Positions 48,990-59,152 are shown, numbered from the stretch's first letter. The stretch: DNA of 64,000 nucleotides from Bordetella parapertussis (GCA_945865935.1 CAMBFI010000011.1:1-64000); one strand, 5' to 3'. Translations and numbers: made by a program. Notes: a model not told the origin generated them from the sequence alone.

Positions 48990-50177
48990 ATGAATCAAAA
49001 AGATACTCCTCCAGTGCAACCGCCACGTCGGCGCTTGTCCTGGAATGATCCGGGCGTACGCTCGGTCATCTATCAAATCCTTGCTGTCGCAATTGTCGGC
49101 GGCATTGGTTGGTACCTTGTGCACAACACGATGCACAATTTGTCGGTTCGTAATATCACGACTGGTTTTGGCTTCTTAAGTCGTGAAGCTGGGTTCGCAA
49201 TAGGTGAAACCCCCATCAGCTACACCCCCGCGGATACCTACGCGCGCGCGATAAGCGTGGGCCTACTTAACACGTTACGCGTCGCATTGATCGGCATCAT
49301 TCTTGCCACACTGCTCGGCACAATTATTGGTATTGCCCGACTGTCAAAAAACTGGTTGATTCGAAAAATCTCCAGTGTTTATGTTGAAGTCATGCGCAAT
49401 ATTCCTTTGCTGTTGCAGCTGTTTTTTTGGTACGCAATTATTTCGGAAATAATGCCCGGTCCGCGCAAAGCCTATCATCCGCTGCCAGGCGTCTTTGTGT
49501 CTAACCGTGGCATTCAAATGCCAACGCTTGAAGGCGAAGGGTTGCAATGGCTTTTGGCGGGGCTCCTGTTAGCCATTCTTGCGATTATTGGCCTGAGTCG
49601 CTGGGCGCGCCAGCGGCAAGCACGTACGGGTCAAATTTTCCCGATGATCCGCTGGTCGCTTGGTTTGCTCTTGATTACCCCCGCTGTAGTGTGGTGGTTC
49701 AGCGGCACGAGCCTGTCTTTGGAGGTGCCGGAGCTCAAGGGCTTTAACTTTGTTGGTGGGATGGTGTTCACGCCTGAATTCGCCGCGTTGCTCTTTGGCC
49801 TTGTCATCTACACCTCTGGCTTTATCGCCGAGGTGGTGCGTTCTGGCATCCAGTCGGTCGGGCGCGGCCAGTGGGAGGCGGCTGACGCGCTTGGCCTGAA
49901 GAACACGTTGGTATTGCGACTGGTCGTTTTGCCCCAAGCCTTGCGTGTGATTATTCCTCCGATGACGAGCCAGTACCTCAACATCACAAAAAATAGCTCG
50001 TTGGCAGTCGCGATCGGCTACCCCGATATTGTCTCGATTATTAACACCACCTTGAATCAGACCGGCCAGGCCATCGAAGGTATTTTGATGATCATGGCGG
50101 CATACCTAACGGTTAGCTTGTCGATCTCGGTGTTGATGAATTGGTACAACAAGCGCATAGCATTGGTGGAAAGATAA
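48990..50177 (+). CDS. aapQ: General L-amino acid ABC transporter, permease
   Basis: A 395-residue inner-membrane permease of the His/Glu/Gln family, with the large periplasmic insertion typical of AapQ between the first helices. The coupling-helix motif lies in EVVRSGIQSVGRGQWEAADALGLKN, followed by VVLPQALRVIIPPMTSQYLNITKNSSLA. Ends one base before aapM. Confidence 0.95.
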   Translation: MNQKDTPPVQPPRRRLSWNDPGVRSVIYQILAVAIVGGIGWYLVHNTMHNLSVRNITTGFGFLSREAGFAIGETPISYTPADTYARAISVGLLNTLRVALIGIILATLLGTIIGIARLSKNWLIRKISSVYVEVMRNIPLLLQLFFWYAIISEIMPGPRKAYHPLPGVFVSNRGIQMPTLEGEGLQWLLAGLLLAILAIIGLSRWARQRQARTGQIFPMIRWSLGLLLITPAVVWWFSGTSLSLEVPELKGFNFVGGMVFTPEFAALLFGLVIYTSGFIAEVVRSGIQSVGRGQWEAADALGLKNTLVLRLVVLPQALRVIIPPMTSQYLNITKNSSLAVAIGYPDIVSIINTTLNQTGQAIEGILMIMAAYLTVSLSISVLMNWYNKRIALVER

Positions 50178-50178
50178 G

Positions 50179-51282
50179 ATGACAAGCCAAGCGAATGTTT
50201 CAACGCCAAGTACCGAGTTAGCACCTCCCGTTCGGGCGTCAGTATGGAACTGGTTGCGTTCGCAACTCTTTTCTTCGCCATTTAATACGCTGTTAACGAT
50301 CTTGTCCGTCTGGCTCCTGTTCGCAACCGTGCCTGCCATGGTGGACTGGTTTTTGATCAGTTCTACTGTCACTGCCAAAACTGCGCAAGAGTGTCGAGAG
50401 GTAACCGGTGCGTGTTGGTCGATGATCGTTGAAAAGCATCGCCTGATTCTTTTTGGCGTCTACCCGTATGAGGAACAGTGGCGCCCATTGTTGGCGACAT
50501 TGATTCTCTTGAGCGTCATTATTCTTAGCGGTATACGTCGTTTCTGGAATATTTCTTTGCTCTTTCTTTGGCTCGTGGCGCTGTCGAGCGTCGCAGTCTT
50601 GATGTGGGGCGGAGTATTTGGTCTAACCCACGTCGAAAACAGCCGCTGGGGTGGTTTGCCGCTCACCTTGATCTTGTCGACCTTCGGCATTGCGTTGGCG
50701 TTCCCGCTTGGCGTGCTGCTCGCGTTAGGTCGTCGATCAAAAATGCCGGCCATCAAGACGCTTTGTGTCGTCTATATCGAGTTGATTCGCGGTGTACCTC
50801 TGATCAGTTTGCTCTTTATGTCGGCAGTCATGCTTCCCTTGTTTCTGCCCGAAGGCATCACCATCGATAAGTTGCTGCGTGCCCAAGTAGCCATCATCCT
50901 GTTTGCAGCGGCCTATATGGCTGAAACAGTTCGCGGTGGTTTGCAGGCGATTCCAAAGGGACAGTTCGAAGGCGCGGATTCGTTAGGCCTGACCTATTGG
51001 CAGCAAATGCGTTTAATCGTGTTGCCGCAGGCATTGAAGATCGTCATTCCTCCGCTCGTTGGACTTTTCATCGCGCTGTTTAAAGACACATCATTGGTGG
51101 TGATTATCGGCATTTTTGATCTGACACAGGCTGCCAAAGCGGCCTTGGTGGATCGGGCCTGGAGCGGCTTTAGTGTTGAGGTCTACATCTTTATTTCGGC
51201 AATTTACTTTGTGTTCTGCTATTCGATGTCTAAGTACAGTCAGTCTCTAGAGAAAAGACTGGCGACGGAGCATCAACGTTAG
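50179..51282 (+). CDS. aapM: General L-amino acid ABC transporter, permease
   Basis: A 367-residue permease partner of AapQ. After a cytoplasmic N terminus and first helix it carries an extended region, then the core permease domain (LALGRRSKMPAIKTLCVVYIELIRGVPL) and the coupling motif ETVRGGLQAIPKGQFEGADSLGL. Forms a heterodimeric channel with AapQ. Confidence 0.95.
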   Translation: MTSQANVSTPSTELAPPVRASVWNWLRSQLFSSPFNTLLTILSVWLLFATVPAMVDWFLISSTVTAKTAQECREVTGACWSMIVEKHRLILFGVYPYEEQWRPLLATLILLSVIILSGIRRFWNISLLFLWLVALSSVAVLMWGGVFGLTHVENSRWGGLPLTLILSTFGIALAFPLGVLLALGRRSKMPAIKTLCVVYIELIRGVPLISLLFMSAVMLPLFLPEGITIDKLLRAQVAIILFAAAYMAETVRGGLQAIPKGQFEGADSLGLTYWQQMRLIVLPQALKIVIPPLVGLFIALFKDTSLVVIIGIFDLTQAAKAALVDRAWSGFSVEVYIFISAIYFVFCYSMSKYSQSLEKRLATEHQR

Positions 51283-51329
51283 CGATGTGTTGATAACCAT
51301 CGAGCGCTAAATATTTCTGGAGATCGAGC

Positions 51330-52070
51330 ATGGCTGACGCCATCATAAGCATGAAAGAAGTCAACAAGTGGTTCGGCAAATTCCACGTGTTGCGTGACAT
51401 TAGTCTCGACGTCGGACGTGGTGAGCGGATCGTGATTTGTGGACCTTCTGGTTCGGGTAAGTCAACGCTGATTCGTTGTATTAACCGTCTGGAAGAACAC
51501 CAGAAAGGCCAAATTATTGTTGAAGGTACTGAAATCACTAATGACATTCGTGATGTTGAAGCGATTCGTCGCGATGTGGGTATGGTGTTCCAACATTTCA
51601 ATTTGTTTCCCCATCTAACTGTGCTCGAGAACCTAACGCTCGGTCCGATCTGGGTGCTGAAGACGCCCAAAGCCGAGGCGGAAGCCAGAGCAATGGAGTA
51701 TCTTGAGCGTGTCCGCATCGCAGAGCAGGCGAGCAAATTTCCAGGACAACTTTCCGGCGGGCAGCAGCAACGTGTAGCGATTGCGCGTTCTTTGTGCATG
51801 GATCCTAAGGTCATGCTGTTTGACGAACCAACTTCTGCGCTCGATCCTGAGATGGTTAAAGAAGTGCTCGATGTCATGGTCGGTTTGGCCGAAGATACCG
51901 GCATGACGATGCTCGTCGTGACCCATGAAATGGGTTTCGCCCGAAAAGTTGCAGATCGAGTGATTTTTATGGATCGCGGCGAGATCATCGAGCAGAACAC
52001 GCCAGAGGCTTTTTTCGACAATCCGCAGAACGAGCGGACTAAGCTGTTCCTGAGTCAAATTCTGCATTAA
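51330..52070 (+). CDS. aapP: General L-amino acid ABC transporter, ATP-binding protein
   Basis: A 246-residue GlnQ/AapP-type ATPase. Walker [10 protein letters not shown] is near 40-48, the Q-loop in [13 protein letters not shown], signature [15 protein letters not shown] and Walker [17 protein letters not shown] are intact. Energises uptake through AapQM; last gene of the operon. Confidence 0.96.
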   Translation: MADAIISMKEVNKWFGKFHVLRDISLDVGRGERIVICGPSGSGKSTLIRCINRLEEHQKGQIIVEGTEITNDIRDVEAIRRDVGMVFQHFNLFPHLTVLENLTLGPIWVLKTPKAEAEARAMEYLERVRIAEQASKFPGQLSGGQQQRVAIARSLCMDPKVMLFDEPTSALDPEMVKEVLDVMVGLAEDTGMTMLVVTHEMGFARKVADRVIFMDRGEIIEQNTPEAFFDNPQNERTKLFLSQILH

Positions 52071-52157
52071 TTTTTTTATAGCTACTTTTGCTCGGTGTTG
52101 CTGGGGCTGTGATGCTTGGCGTGATCCGCGCTCTCGGGTGTACCTTTGGGGTGATAT

Positions 52158-53174
52158 ATGAATCAATCTTTTCGTTTAATGCGTAGGCATTTCCTATCGT
52201 TGGGCTTGGCGTGCGCAGGCCTGGTGGGCATCGGTTCCGTTGCGACGGCACAGGCCCAAGTCCAGTGGCCCAGCAAGCCCATCCGTTTTGTGGTGCCTTA
52301 TCCCCCAGGCGGGCCGTTAGATACCGTCGCTCGCGTGTTGGCTGAAAAAGTCAAAGTCTCGTTGGGGCAGCCCGTTGTCGTAGAGAACAAACCGGGCGCG
52401 GGTGGCAATATTGGTGTGGATCTCATTGCGAAGGCCCAGCCTGATGGTTATTCGCTTGTGATGGGGGCCGTGGCGACGCATGCGATCAATCCCTGGCTGT
52501 TTTCCAAGATCCCCTATGACGCGGTAAAAGACTTTGCGCCGGTTGCACTCGTGGCGTCGGTACCTAATGTCTTAGTAGTAAATAAGGAATTCGCGGATAA
52601 AAATAAAATACGTACGATGGCTGACTTGGTTGCCTATGGCCAAGCGAATCCTGGGAAATTAAACTACGGTTCTGGTGGCGCGGGCAGTGCAGGCCATTTG
52701 GCGGGCGAATTGCTCGGTGTGCGTGCCCAAGTCAAGATGGTGCATATTCCTTATCAAGGTGCTGCGCCCGCCAAGCTGGCCTTATTATCTGGACAGTCAG
52801 ACTTTATGTTTGACAATTTGGCCTCCGCCGCCCCGCTGATTAAAGAAGGAAAAGTCATCTCTTTGGCCGTGACGACGACCGCTCGCTCTGCGATGTTGCC
52901 TGAGGTTCCGACGGTCGAGCAGACTGGCTTCAAGCCTTTCGATATTGGTACTTGGTTTGGCGTGTTCACGACAGCAGGGACGCCTGCTGCAGTGCTTTCG
53001 AAGCTACACAGCGCGTACGCACAAGCCTTGGCAGATCCCGAGGTTGCTAAGCGTTTGGCTGAGATGGGATCAAATGCAAAGGCGCTGAGCTCCGTTGAGT
53101 TCGCTGAGATGGTTAAAAAAGAGCTCGAAAAATATAAAGATCTCGTGAAGCTGTCTGGCGCACAAGTGAACTAA
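52158..53174 (+). CDS. Tripartite tricarboxylate transporter substrate-binding protein (Bug/TctC family)
   Basis: A 338-residue periplasmic receptor with a signal peptide (about 1-33, ATAQAQ) and the family motifs WPSKPIRFVVPYPPGGPLDTVAR, NKPGAGGNIGVDLIAKAQPDGYSL and HIPYQGAAPAKLALLSGQ. It is distinct from the Bug gene at 850-1833 (moderate similarity only). Separate from the aap operon; no TctAB permease nearby, so the partner is elsewhere or absent. Confidence 0.93.
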   Translation: MNQSFRLMRRHFLSLGLACAGLVGIGSVATAQAQVQWPSKPIRFVVPYPPGGPLDTVARVLAEKVKVSLGQPVVVENKPGAGGNIGVDLIAKAQPDGYSLVMGAVATHAINPWLFSKIPYDAVKDFAPVALVASVPNVLVVNKEFADKNKIRTMADLVAYGQANPGKLNYGSGGAGSAGHLAGELLGVRAQVKMVHIPYQGAAPAKLALLSGQSDFMFDNLASAAPLIKEGKVISLAVTTTARSAMLPEVPTVEQTGFKPFDIGTWFGVFTTAGTPAAVLSKLHSAYAQALADPEVAKRLAEMGSNAKALSSVEFAEMVKKELEKYKDLVKLSGAQVN

Positions 53175-53178
53175 TTGT

Positions 53179-53202
53179 TTTGATGGCGGCAATGCCATCA
53201 AA
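53179..53202. terminator. Hairpin between convergent genes (possible bidirectional terminator)
   Basis: tttgatggc (53179-53187), loop ggcaat, gccatcaaa (53194-53202): nine perfect pairs between the Bug gene and the convergent MFS gene. A clear U-tract is lacking on either strand, so termination may be weak or Rho-assisted. Confidence 0.45.
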
Positions 53203-53216
53203 CGATAGCCTGCGCG

Positions 53217-54647
53217 CTACTTTCGGCGCAGCGATGCGCCGGCAGTGGATGACAAGCGCCAGAACGAAAGTGCGGCGAGCGAGCAAAGTGTGCCGATGAC
53301 TAAAAAGCCGATCAGGACATCTTTTGGGTCAACGGTCTGTGCGCCCCGCCAGGACATGCTCAGGCTCACAGTTTCAGCGGCGACGCCAACACCTAGGCTA
53401 ATGCCCAGTTGCTGACCCATCGCAGCGAAGCTGCTCGCGCGACTCATGTCTGTTTGATTGATATCTGCATAAGCCAGTGTATTGACGGCGGTGAACTGCA
53501 GCGATCTGAAGAACCCACCGAGCAACAGGATAGCCATCATCACGAGGCCCGGTGTCTCTTGTGTGAAGCTTGCACAGATCATCAAGCTCAGTCCGGTAAA
53601 GATGGCGTTGATTGTCAGCACGCGTCGATAACCCCAGCGATTCAGGATGCGTGGTGCCGCCACTTTCATGGCGAGAGACCCCACAGCACCTGCAAAGGTG
53701 ATGAGTCCAGCGGCGAGTGCGCTCATCCCAAACCCCACTTGTAACAAGAGGGCAAGAAGATACGGTGTCGCACCAATACTGAAGCGGCAGAGATTACCTG
53801 CGAACATGGCGATTCTGAAGGTTTGAATCTTTAGGAGCGAGAGATTGAGGATGGGCTCTGCATGTCGGCGTGCATGGATCGTGTAGCCCCAGCCAGCAAT
53901 CAACCCCAATGCGATCAGAAAGAGGCTTAGGCGCGCAGAGGAGCCGCCATTGCCAAGCATCTCGAAGCCGCTGACAAGGCAGGCCATGCATAGTGCGCTG
54001 AGGATAAAGCCCCAAAAATCCAGACGATGGGTTAAACCGTCCGAAGGCAGCTCACGAACATGCTTGAACACCATCCAAATTCCTAAAAATCCAATAGGAA
54101 TATTGATCAGAAAAATCCAATGCCAAGAGGCATAAGTGACTAAAAATCCACCAAGTGGTGGACCCGCCATCGGACCGATCAGCGCAGGCATCGATAAAAG
54201 TGCCATCGCTTTGATAAGTTCATGTTTTGGAATAGACCGCAACAAAATGATGCGTCCCACAGGCACCATCATGGCTCCGCCTAAGCCTTGCACGATGCGT
54301 GAAATGACCAATTGAGTCAGTGTCTGCGAAAGCGCGCAGGTCAGGGAACTAAGAGAAAACAGCACAATGGCCGCAATAAAGACCTTACGGGCGCCGTAGC
54401 GGTCGGCCGCCCAGCCGCTAATCGGTACAAAAACGGCCGTTGAAATCAGATAGGACGTGATCGCCAGATTCATTTCAATCGGATTTGAGCCTAATTCACG
54501 CGCCATGGTCGGTAAGGCCGTTGTGACCACCGTCGCATCGAGCATTTGCATGAGCAGGGCGCATCCGACGATAACCGGCAAAATTCGTCGGGATTTCTCG
54601 GGAACGGAGTCAGGTTCGTCGAGATTAGGTAAATTGGGCTGCTGCAT
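53217..54647 (-). CDS. MFS multidrug exporter, DHA2 (EmrB/QacA) family
   Basis: About 476 residues with 14 predicted membrane helices. Motif C of drug exporters is readable (PALIGPMAGPPLGGFL) and the loop motif GWAADRYGARKVF (motif A) is intact, together with the DATVVTTALPTMARELG opening typical of DHA2. No EmrA-type adaptor is encoded alongside. The start at 54647 (MQQPNLPN) is one option; an in-frame ATG ten codons earlier (54677) is the other. Substrate unknown. Confidence 0.9.
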   Translation of the reverse strand: MQQPNLPNLDEPDSVPEKSRRILPVIVGCALLMQMLDATVVTTALPTMARELGSNPIEMNLAITSYLISTAVFVPISGWAADRYGARKVFIAAIVLFSLSSLTCALSQTLTQLVISRIVQGLGGAMMVPVGRIILLRSIPKHELIKAMALLSMPALIGPMAGPPLGGFLVTYASWHWIFLINIPIGFLGIWMVFKHVRELPSDGLTHRLDFWGFILSALCMACLVSGFEMLGNGGSSARLSLFLIALGLIAGWGYTIHARRHAEPILNLSLLKIQTFRIAMFAGNLCRFSIGATPYLLALLLQVGFGMSALAAGLITFAGAVGSLAMKVAAPRILNRWGYRRVLTINAIFTGLSLMICASFTQETPGLVMMAILLLGGFFRSLQFTAVNTLAYADINQTDMSRASSFAAMGQQLGISLGVGVAAETVSLSMSWRGAQTVDPKDVLIGFLVIGTLCSLAALSFWRLSSTAGASLRRK

Positions 54648-54709
54648 GGGAGTGATTTGATCGCGTCTACAGTACACTAGACGACAGTCTAACCTTTCGC
54701 TGATCTTCC

Positions 54710-54898
54710 ATGGCCGAGAACTACACCTCCGAAATTACGCAGTTCCTCGAATCGTTCAAATCTAGCCACCCTGACATTGAGCAGCGCCAGAGAGACGGTC
54801 GGGCTCGTTTGTGGGACAAGGCTCAGGATACAGAGCTCGCTGAAGGCTTCAAGCAGGGCCGTGTGCGTCAACATCCTTACGTTTATCAGAACAACTAG
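54710..54898 (+). CDS. DUF3460 family protein
   Basis: A 62-residue soluble protein (MAENYTSEITQFLESFKSSHPDIEQRQRDGR...) matching the small DUF3460 family found beside scpA in Burkholderiales. It has a helix-rich, charged composition and a conserved DGRARLWDK segment. Function unknown; the tight position 5 bp before scpA suggests co-expression. Confidence 0.85.
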   Translation: MAENYTSEITQFLESFKSSHPDIEQRQRDGRARLWDKAQDTELAEGFKQGRVRQHPYVYQNN

Positions 54899-54903
54899 GC
54901 CAA

Positions 54904-55782
54904 ATGAATTCGGTCCAGGTTTCCGGTGAAAGTCTAGAGGCGCTCGTCGAACCCTCTGTTGATACAACTCCTGATGTTGTCGATACCGTCGCGCTCGCGC
55001 GGCTGTACGGAGAGCCGCTGTTCGCCTTGCCTACCGATCTGTACATCCCGCCCGATGCGCTTGAGGTTTTCCTCGAGACGTTTCAAGGGCCGCTAGACTT
55101 GCTGTTGTATTTGATTCGCAAGCAAAACTTCAACGTCCTTGACATCCCAATGGCTGAGGTGACTCGCCAATATTTGTCGTACGTCGATCAGATTCGTATG
55201 CACAACCTTGAGCTAGCGGCAGAATATTTGCTGATGGCTGCGATGCTCATCGAAATCAAAGCCAGAATGTTGTTACCGGTCAAAAAGACCGAGCCAGGTC
55301 AGGAGCCGGAAGACCCTCGTGCTGAACTCGTACGTCGTCTGCTGGAGTACGAGAAAATGAAGCTCGCAGCGCAGCAGCTTGATGCGCTGCCTCAGCTCGG
55401 CAGAGATTTTCAGCGGGCGCAAGCGTTTGCTGATTTACGTATTGAACGTGCGTTGCCGGAGGTGGGTGTTGAAGACTTGCGTCAGGCATGGATCGATATC
55501 CTCAAGCGCGCAAAGCTCAATGCGCATCATCACATTACGCGGGAGCAGTTGTCCGTGCGAGACCACATGACGCATATTCTGCGTCGCTTATCTGATGTTC
55601 GGTTTATTGAATTTGGTCAGCTGTTTATGGAGCGGATTGCAGAGGGCGCTGCTGTAGCGGTCGTGGTGGTGCACTTCCTTGCCTTGCTTGAACTGTCCCG
55701 CGAATCTTTACTCGAAATTACACAGGCTGAACCCTATGCGCCTATTTATGTGCGCTTGGCTTATACCAGTGCTGCCGTCTAG
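54904..55782 (+). CDS. scpA: Segregation and condensation protein A
   Basis: A 292-residue kleisin of the SMC-ScpAB condensin. LEVFLETFQGPLDLLLYLIRKQNFNVLDIPMAEVTRQYLSYV (about 49-90) is the family core, followed by the AAEYLLMAAMLIEIKARMLLP helices; the C-terminal winged-helix part (VVVVHFLALLELSRESLLEITQ) is present. The first 45 residues are an extension that varies in length among betaproteobacteria. Confidence 0.95.
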   Translation: MNSVQVSGESLEALVEPSVDTTPDVVDTVALARLYGEPLFALPTDLYIPPDALEVFLETFQGPLDLLLYLIRKQNFNVLDIPMAEVTRQYLSYVDQIRMHNLELAAEYLLMAAMLIEIKARMLLPVKKTEPGQEPEDPRAELVRRLLEYEKMKLAAQQLDALPQLGRDFQRAQAFADLRIERALPEVGVEDLRQAWIDILKRAKLNAHHHITREQLSVRDHMTHILRRLSDVRFIEFGQLFMERIAEGAAVAVVVVHFLALLELSRESLLEITQAEPYAPIYVRLAYTSAAV

Positions 55783-56655
<873 letters not shown>

Positions 56656-56687
56656 ACTCTGTCAATACGTACCTAGGGTTATTCCGC

Positions 56688-56703
56688 CTGTCAGATCTGA
56701 CAG
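56688..56703. promoter_or_regulatory. 16-bp perfect palindrome (candidate operator or panC terminator stem)
   Basis: ctgtcaga (56688-56695) followed directly by tctgacag (56696-56703). It starts 32 bp after the panC stop and ends 58 bp before the ATG at 56762. The following cttttcg is a weak T-run, so a terminator role is possible; as duplex DNA it would suit a dimeric regulator. Confidence 0.5.
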
Positions 56704-56761
56704 CTTTTCGTCTCCACTTCGCCGTGCCAGACTGCGTTTCGTCATGAAACGGAGAGGCGGC

Positions 56762-57031
56762 ATGAAGGTTGTTGACGAAACGAACGGGGCGGGTTGGAAA
56801 GCACTGACAGCGCGTGAGCGCGATGTCATTCATCCCGTCGCAGAGGGAAAATCAAATAAGCTGATCGCAATCGAGCTCGGTATTTCAATGCGCACCGTCG
56901 AGGCGCATCGGGCACGAATTTTTTACAAGATGGGAGTGCGTAATGCGGTGCAACTGGCTCGGCATGTTTGCACACAACCTGAGCGCAGTTGCGAGGCCCC
57001 CTTGGCTCAGGGGCAGTTTGGTGATGTTTGA
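56762..57031 (+). CDS. FixJ/NarL-type HTH-only transcriptional regulator
   Basis: An 89-residue protein that is essentially one LuxR-superfamily HTH of the FixJ type: LTARERDVIHPVAEGKSNKLIAIELGISMRTVEAHRARIFYKMGVRNAVQLARHV. The phospho-receiver domain of FixJ relatives is missing. The ATG at 56762 has GGAG 6-9 nt upstream; an earlier in-frame ATG at 56744 has none. The C-terminal tail is not domain-like. The gene ends 25 bp inside the convergent lipoprotein gene. It lies after a 16-bp palindrome that could be its own operator. Confidence 0.8.
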   Translation: MKVVDETNGAGWKALTARERDVIHPVAEGKSNKLIAIELGISMRTVEAHRARIFYKMGVRNAVQLARHVCTQPERSCEAPLAQGQFGDV

Positions 57032-57723
57032 TTGTTTAATTCGTTGACTGGGTCAAGGTCTGGCTGACGCGTGAGGGTATAAGTGAGGTTGGGCAAGTCA
57101 CCGTTGATTGAAATCAAACGCAATACATTGGTGCTTGTCATGGCTAACTCTGCACGCACGTTGCTCTGGCTGTTTAACAAAACGATCCGAGGGACAGCCT
57201 GGGCCGTCGCACGCCAGCAACCTTGATCCGCTAGTTGAGATGTCTTGTTGTTCTGTCCGAGGTAGGCCGCGCGGGCGCGCCAACGACCATTCGGAGACAT
57301 CGTAACCGTCACACGTTGCGCGACACACTTCATCTCGGGGTGGAAACAAGGAAGCGTACCGGCAAAGGTTTGTGGTTCTGGAATCAGCTCTGATCGCACG
57401 GTATCCGGCGCGGTGGCTGCGGCCGCGGTTGCGACCGTGGTACCTGCTGCGGGATTGGCGGTTGCATTGGCACCAGTCTGCTGTGGAGCAGGGGCAGAGG
57501 ACTTCAAACCAATCTGTATTTGACTTGGTGGGCGCACCGCCTGTGTGGCATAGGCGCCCTCAGCTTGCGCCACGGCATCCGTTGCGGAACTCGCCGCGGG
57601 CAGGTTGTAGTACCCCGATTGCTGCATTTGGGCACAAGCCGTCAGAAGCAACGCACTGACCAGGGTGGCCCCACGATATAGGAAGGTCACGTGGGTCTGG
57701 TTGAGTTTGTTTTGTCTGAACAT
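57007..57723 (-). CDS. Putative lipoprotein with NlpE-like segment
   Basis: Starting at 57723 (AGGAAG upstream; 238 residues), it has a lipoprotein signal with lipobox LTAC and Cys30. An Ala/Thr/Pro-rich linker (about 40-120) follows, then a globular part with CFHPEMKCVAQRVTVTMSPNGRWRARAAYLGQN and a C-terminal VRAELAMTSTNVLRLISINGD, resembling the copper-resistance lipoprotein NlpE N-terminal domain. Two cysteines in CFHPEMKC and one in DQGCW could form a disulfide. Function is not certain. Confidence 0.75.
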   Translation of the reverse strand: MFRQNKLNQTHVTFLYRGATLVSALLLTACAQMQQSGYYNLPAASSATDAVAQAEGAYATQAVRPPSQIQIGLKSSAPAPQQTGANATANPAAGTTVATAAAATAPDTVRSELIPEPQTFAGTLPCFHPEMKCVAQRVTVTMSPNGRWRARAAYLGQNNKTSQLADQGCWRATAQAVPRIVLLNSQSNVRAELAMTSTNVLRLISINGDLPNLTYTLTRQPDLDPVNELNNQTSPNCP

Positions 57724-57816
57724 GATTGACTTCCTGAGTCGAGGGCGTAACTGAATCGATGTCTGCATTCTACGCATTTGCCCGATTCCCTGCAGACGAA
57801 TCTGCCTGGATTTTGT

Positions 57817-58521
57817 ATGTTTACTGATATTTTGCGCTGGCTTGCTTTGGGGGCGATCGCCGGATCGCTTTTAGGTTTTTTGCTTATATGGGTTGTGCGG
57901 CAAATCTTTGGCCGTTGTTGGCTCGCTTGGGGCTTGCTAGAGCCTGGTCATGGCTTCCCGTCGACGCACACCGCGCAGGCCCAGAGATTGGACGTCCAAC
58001 TGTTGTTGTCTAGTGCGATGTGTGGAGCGGCTGTAGCGGGGTCAAACGCATTGCGTAGTCCGGTGCTGTGGGAAGCCCTGTGGTCGGGTGCTCTGTTTTG
58101 TAGCCTTCTGTTACTGCAGGCGCGCATCGATGCCCAGACGGGTTTTCTGCCCGATCGCTTGACGCTGGGCATGCTGTGGCTAGGGATTTTGTTTAGCTTG
58201 TGCGGTGGCTGGGTCTCGCTCGAGCGTTCGGTGGCCGGGGCGGCCACGGGCTATATTGTGATGTGGCTATTGGCGATCCTGTTCTATTTTGTAACGGGTC
58301 GTGAGGCGATGGGACGCGGTGACTTTAAACTATCGGCGGCGCTGGGCGCTTGGCTCGGGCTGTGGTCTTTGCCAAGCGTCTGGCTGGTGGCGTCTGTGTG
58401 GGTATGTATCACTGCTGTCTTGGACCATTTATGTGGGCGGCAACATTTCCGGGCGCCTAGGCCGTTTGGGCCAGGGCTGGCGCTAGGCGGTATTGTGGTG
58501 ATGTTGTCGCAGGTAAACTGA
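57817..58521 (+). CDS. pilD: Prepilin peptidase (PilD/GspO family), short form
   Basis: A type IV prepilin leader peptidase of 234 residues from the ATG at 57817 (TGGA upstream); a TTG at 57778 would add 13 residues. The two catalytic aspartates are seen in ARIDAQTG (Asp105) and the GRGD motif (Asp169). About seven hydrophobic helices remain. The N-terminal cytoplasmic methyltransferase region is reduced: the CxxC pairs that bind zinc in full-length PilD (about 290 residues) are absent. pilB and pilC, usually next to it, are not present; coaE follows as in many relatives. Confidence 0.85.
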   Translation: MFTDILRWLALGAIAGSLLGFLLIWVVRQIFGRCWLAWGLLEPGHGFPSTHTAQAQRLDVQLLLSSAMCGAAVAGSNALRSPVLWEALWSGALFCSLLLLQARIDAQTGFLPDRLTLGMLWLGILFSLCGGWVSLERSVAGAATGYIVMWLLAILFYFVTGREAMGRGDFKLSAALGAWLGLWSLPSVWLVASVWVCITAVLDHLCGRQHFRAPRPFGPGLALGGIVVMLSQVN

Positions 58522-58543
58522 AGGGGTAACAAGGGGTCGCAGT

Positions 58544-59152
58544 ATGTTCAAGCTTGGTCTGACCGGTGGGATTGGTTCTGGTAAGACTTACGTTGCCAAT
58601 TTATTGGCAGGGTGGGGCGCCAGCGTGATTGACACAGATCAGATTGCTCATGCCCTGACAGCCCCAGAGGGCCTTGCTATTTCCCCAATTCGGGCAGCGT
58701 TTGGGTCTGACGTGATCAGTCCAGAGGGGGCGCTTGATCGCTCAAGGATGCGCGAGCTAGTGTTCTCCAACCCTGCCAAACGCGTCACCTTAGAAGGGAT
58801 CTTGCACCCCCTCATTGCTCAGGAAGTCTTGGTTCAGGCTAAGGTAGCGACAGGATTGTATGCTGTGTTTGTCGTCCCACTATTGGTGGAATCTGGTCGG
58901 TGGCGGGATCGAATTGATCGTTTGTGCGTAGTGGATTGTGACGAGGCGACTCAGATCGCGCGCGTCCAGGCCCGTTCGGGGATTCCAACGGACACAATTC
59001 GCCGAATTCTTGACGCCCAAGCGAGCAGAGAGCAAAGATTGGCCGTTGCAGACGACATAATTATCAATTCGGCAAGCACTACAGTACAGGAACTTGAAAA
59101 ACAGGTATTGGTCCTGCACGAGGGGTGGTGTAACCTATCGGTATCTGGCTAA
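58544..59152 (+). CDS. coaE: Dephospho-CoA kinase
   Basis: A 202-residue kinase for the last step of coenzyme A synthesis. P-loop GLTGGIGSGKTYVA (5-18), DTDQIAHALT, the FVVPLLVESG segment and the CoA-domain DEATQIARVQARSG are intact. With panC 2 kb upstream, two CoA-pathway genes lie in this neighbourhood. Confidence 0.96.
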   Translation: MFKLGLTGGIGSGKTYVANLLAGWGASVIDTDQIAHALTAPEGLAISPIRAAFGSDVISPEGALDRSRMRELVFSNPAKRVTLEGILHPLIAQEVLVQAKVATGLYAVFVVPLLVESGRWRDRIDRLCVVDCDEATQIARVQARSGIPTDTIRRILDAQASREQRLAVADDIIINSASTTVQELEKQVLVLHEGWCNLSVSG

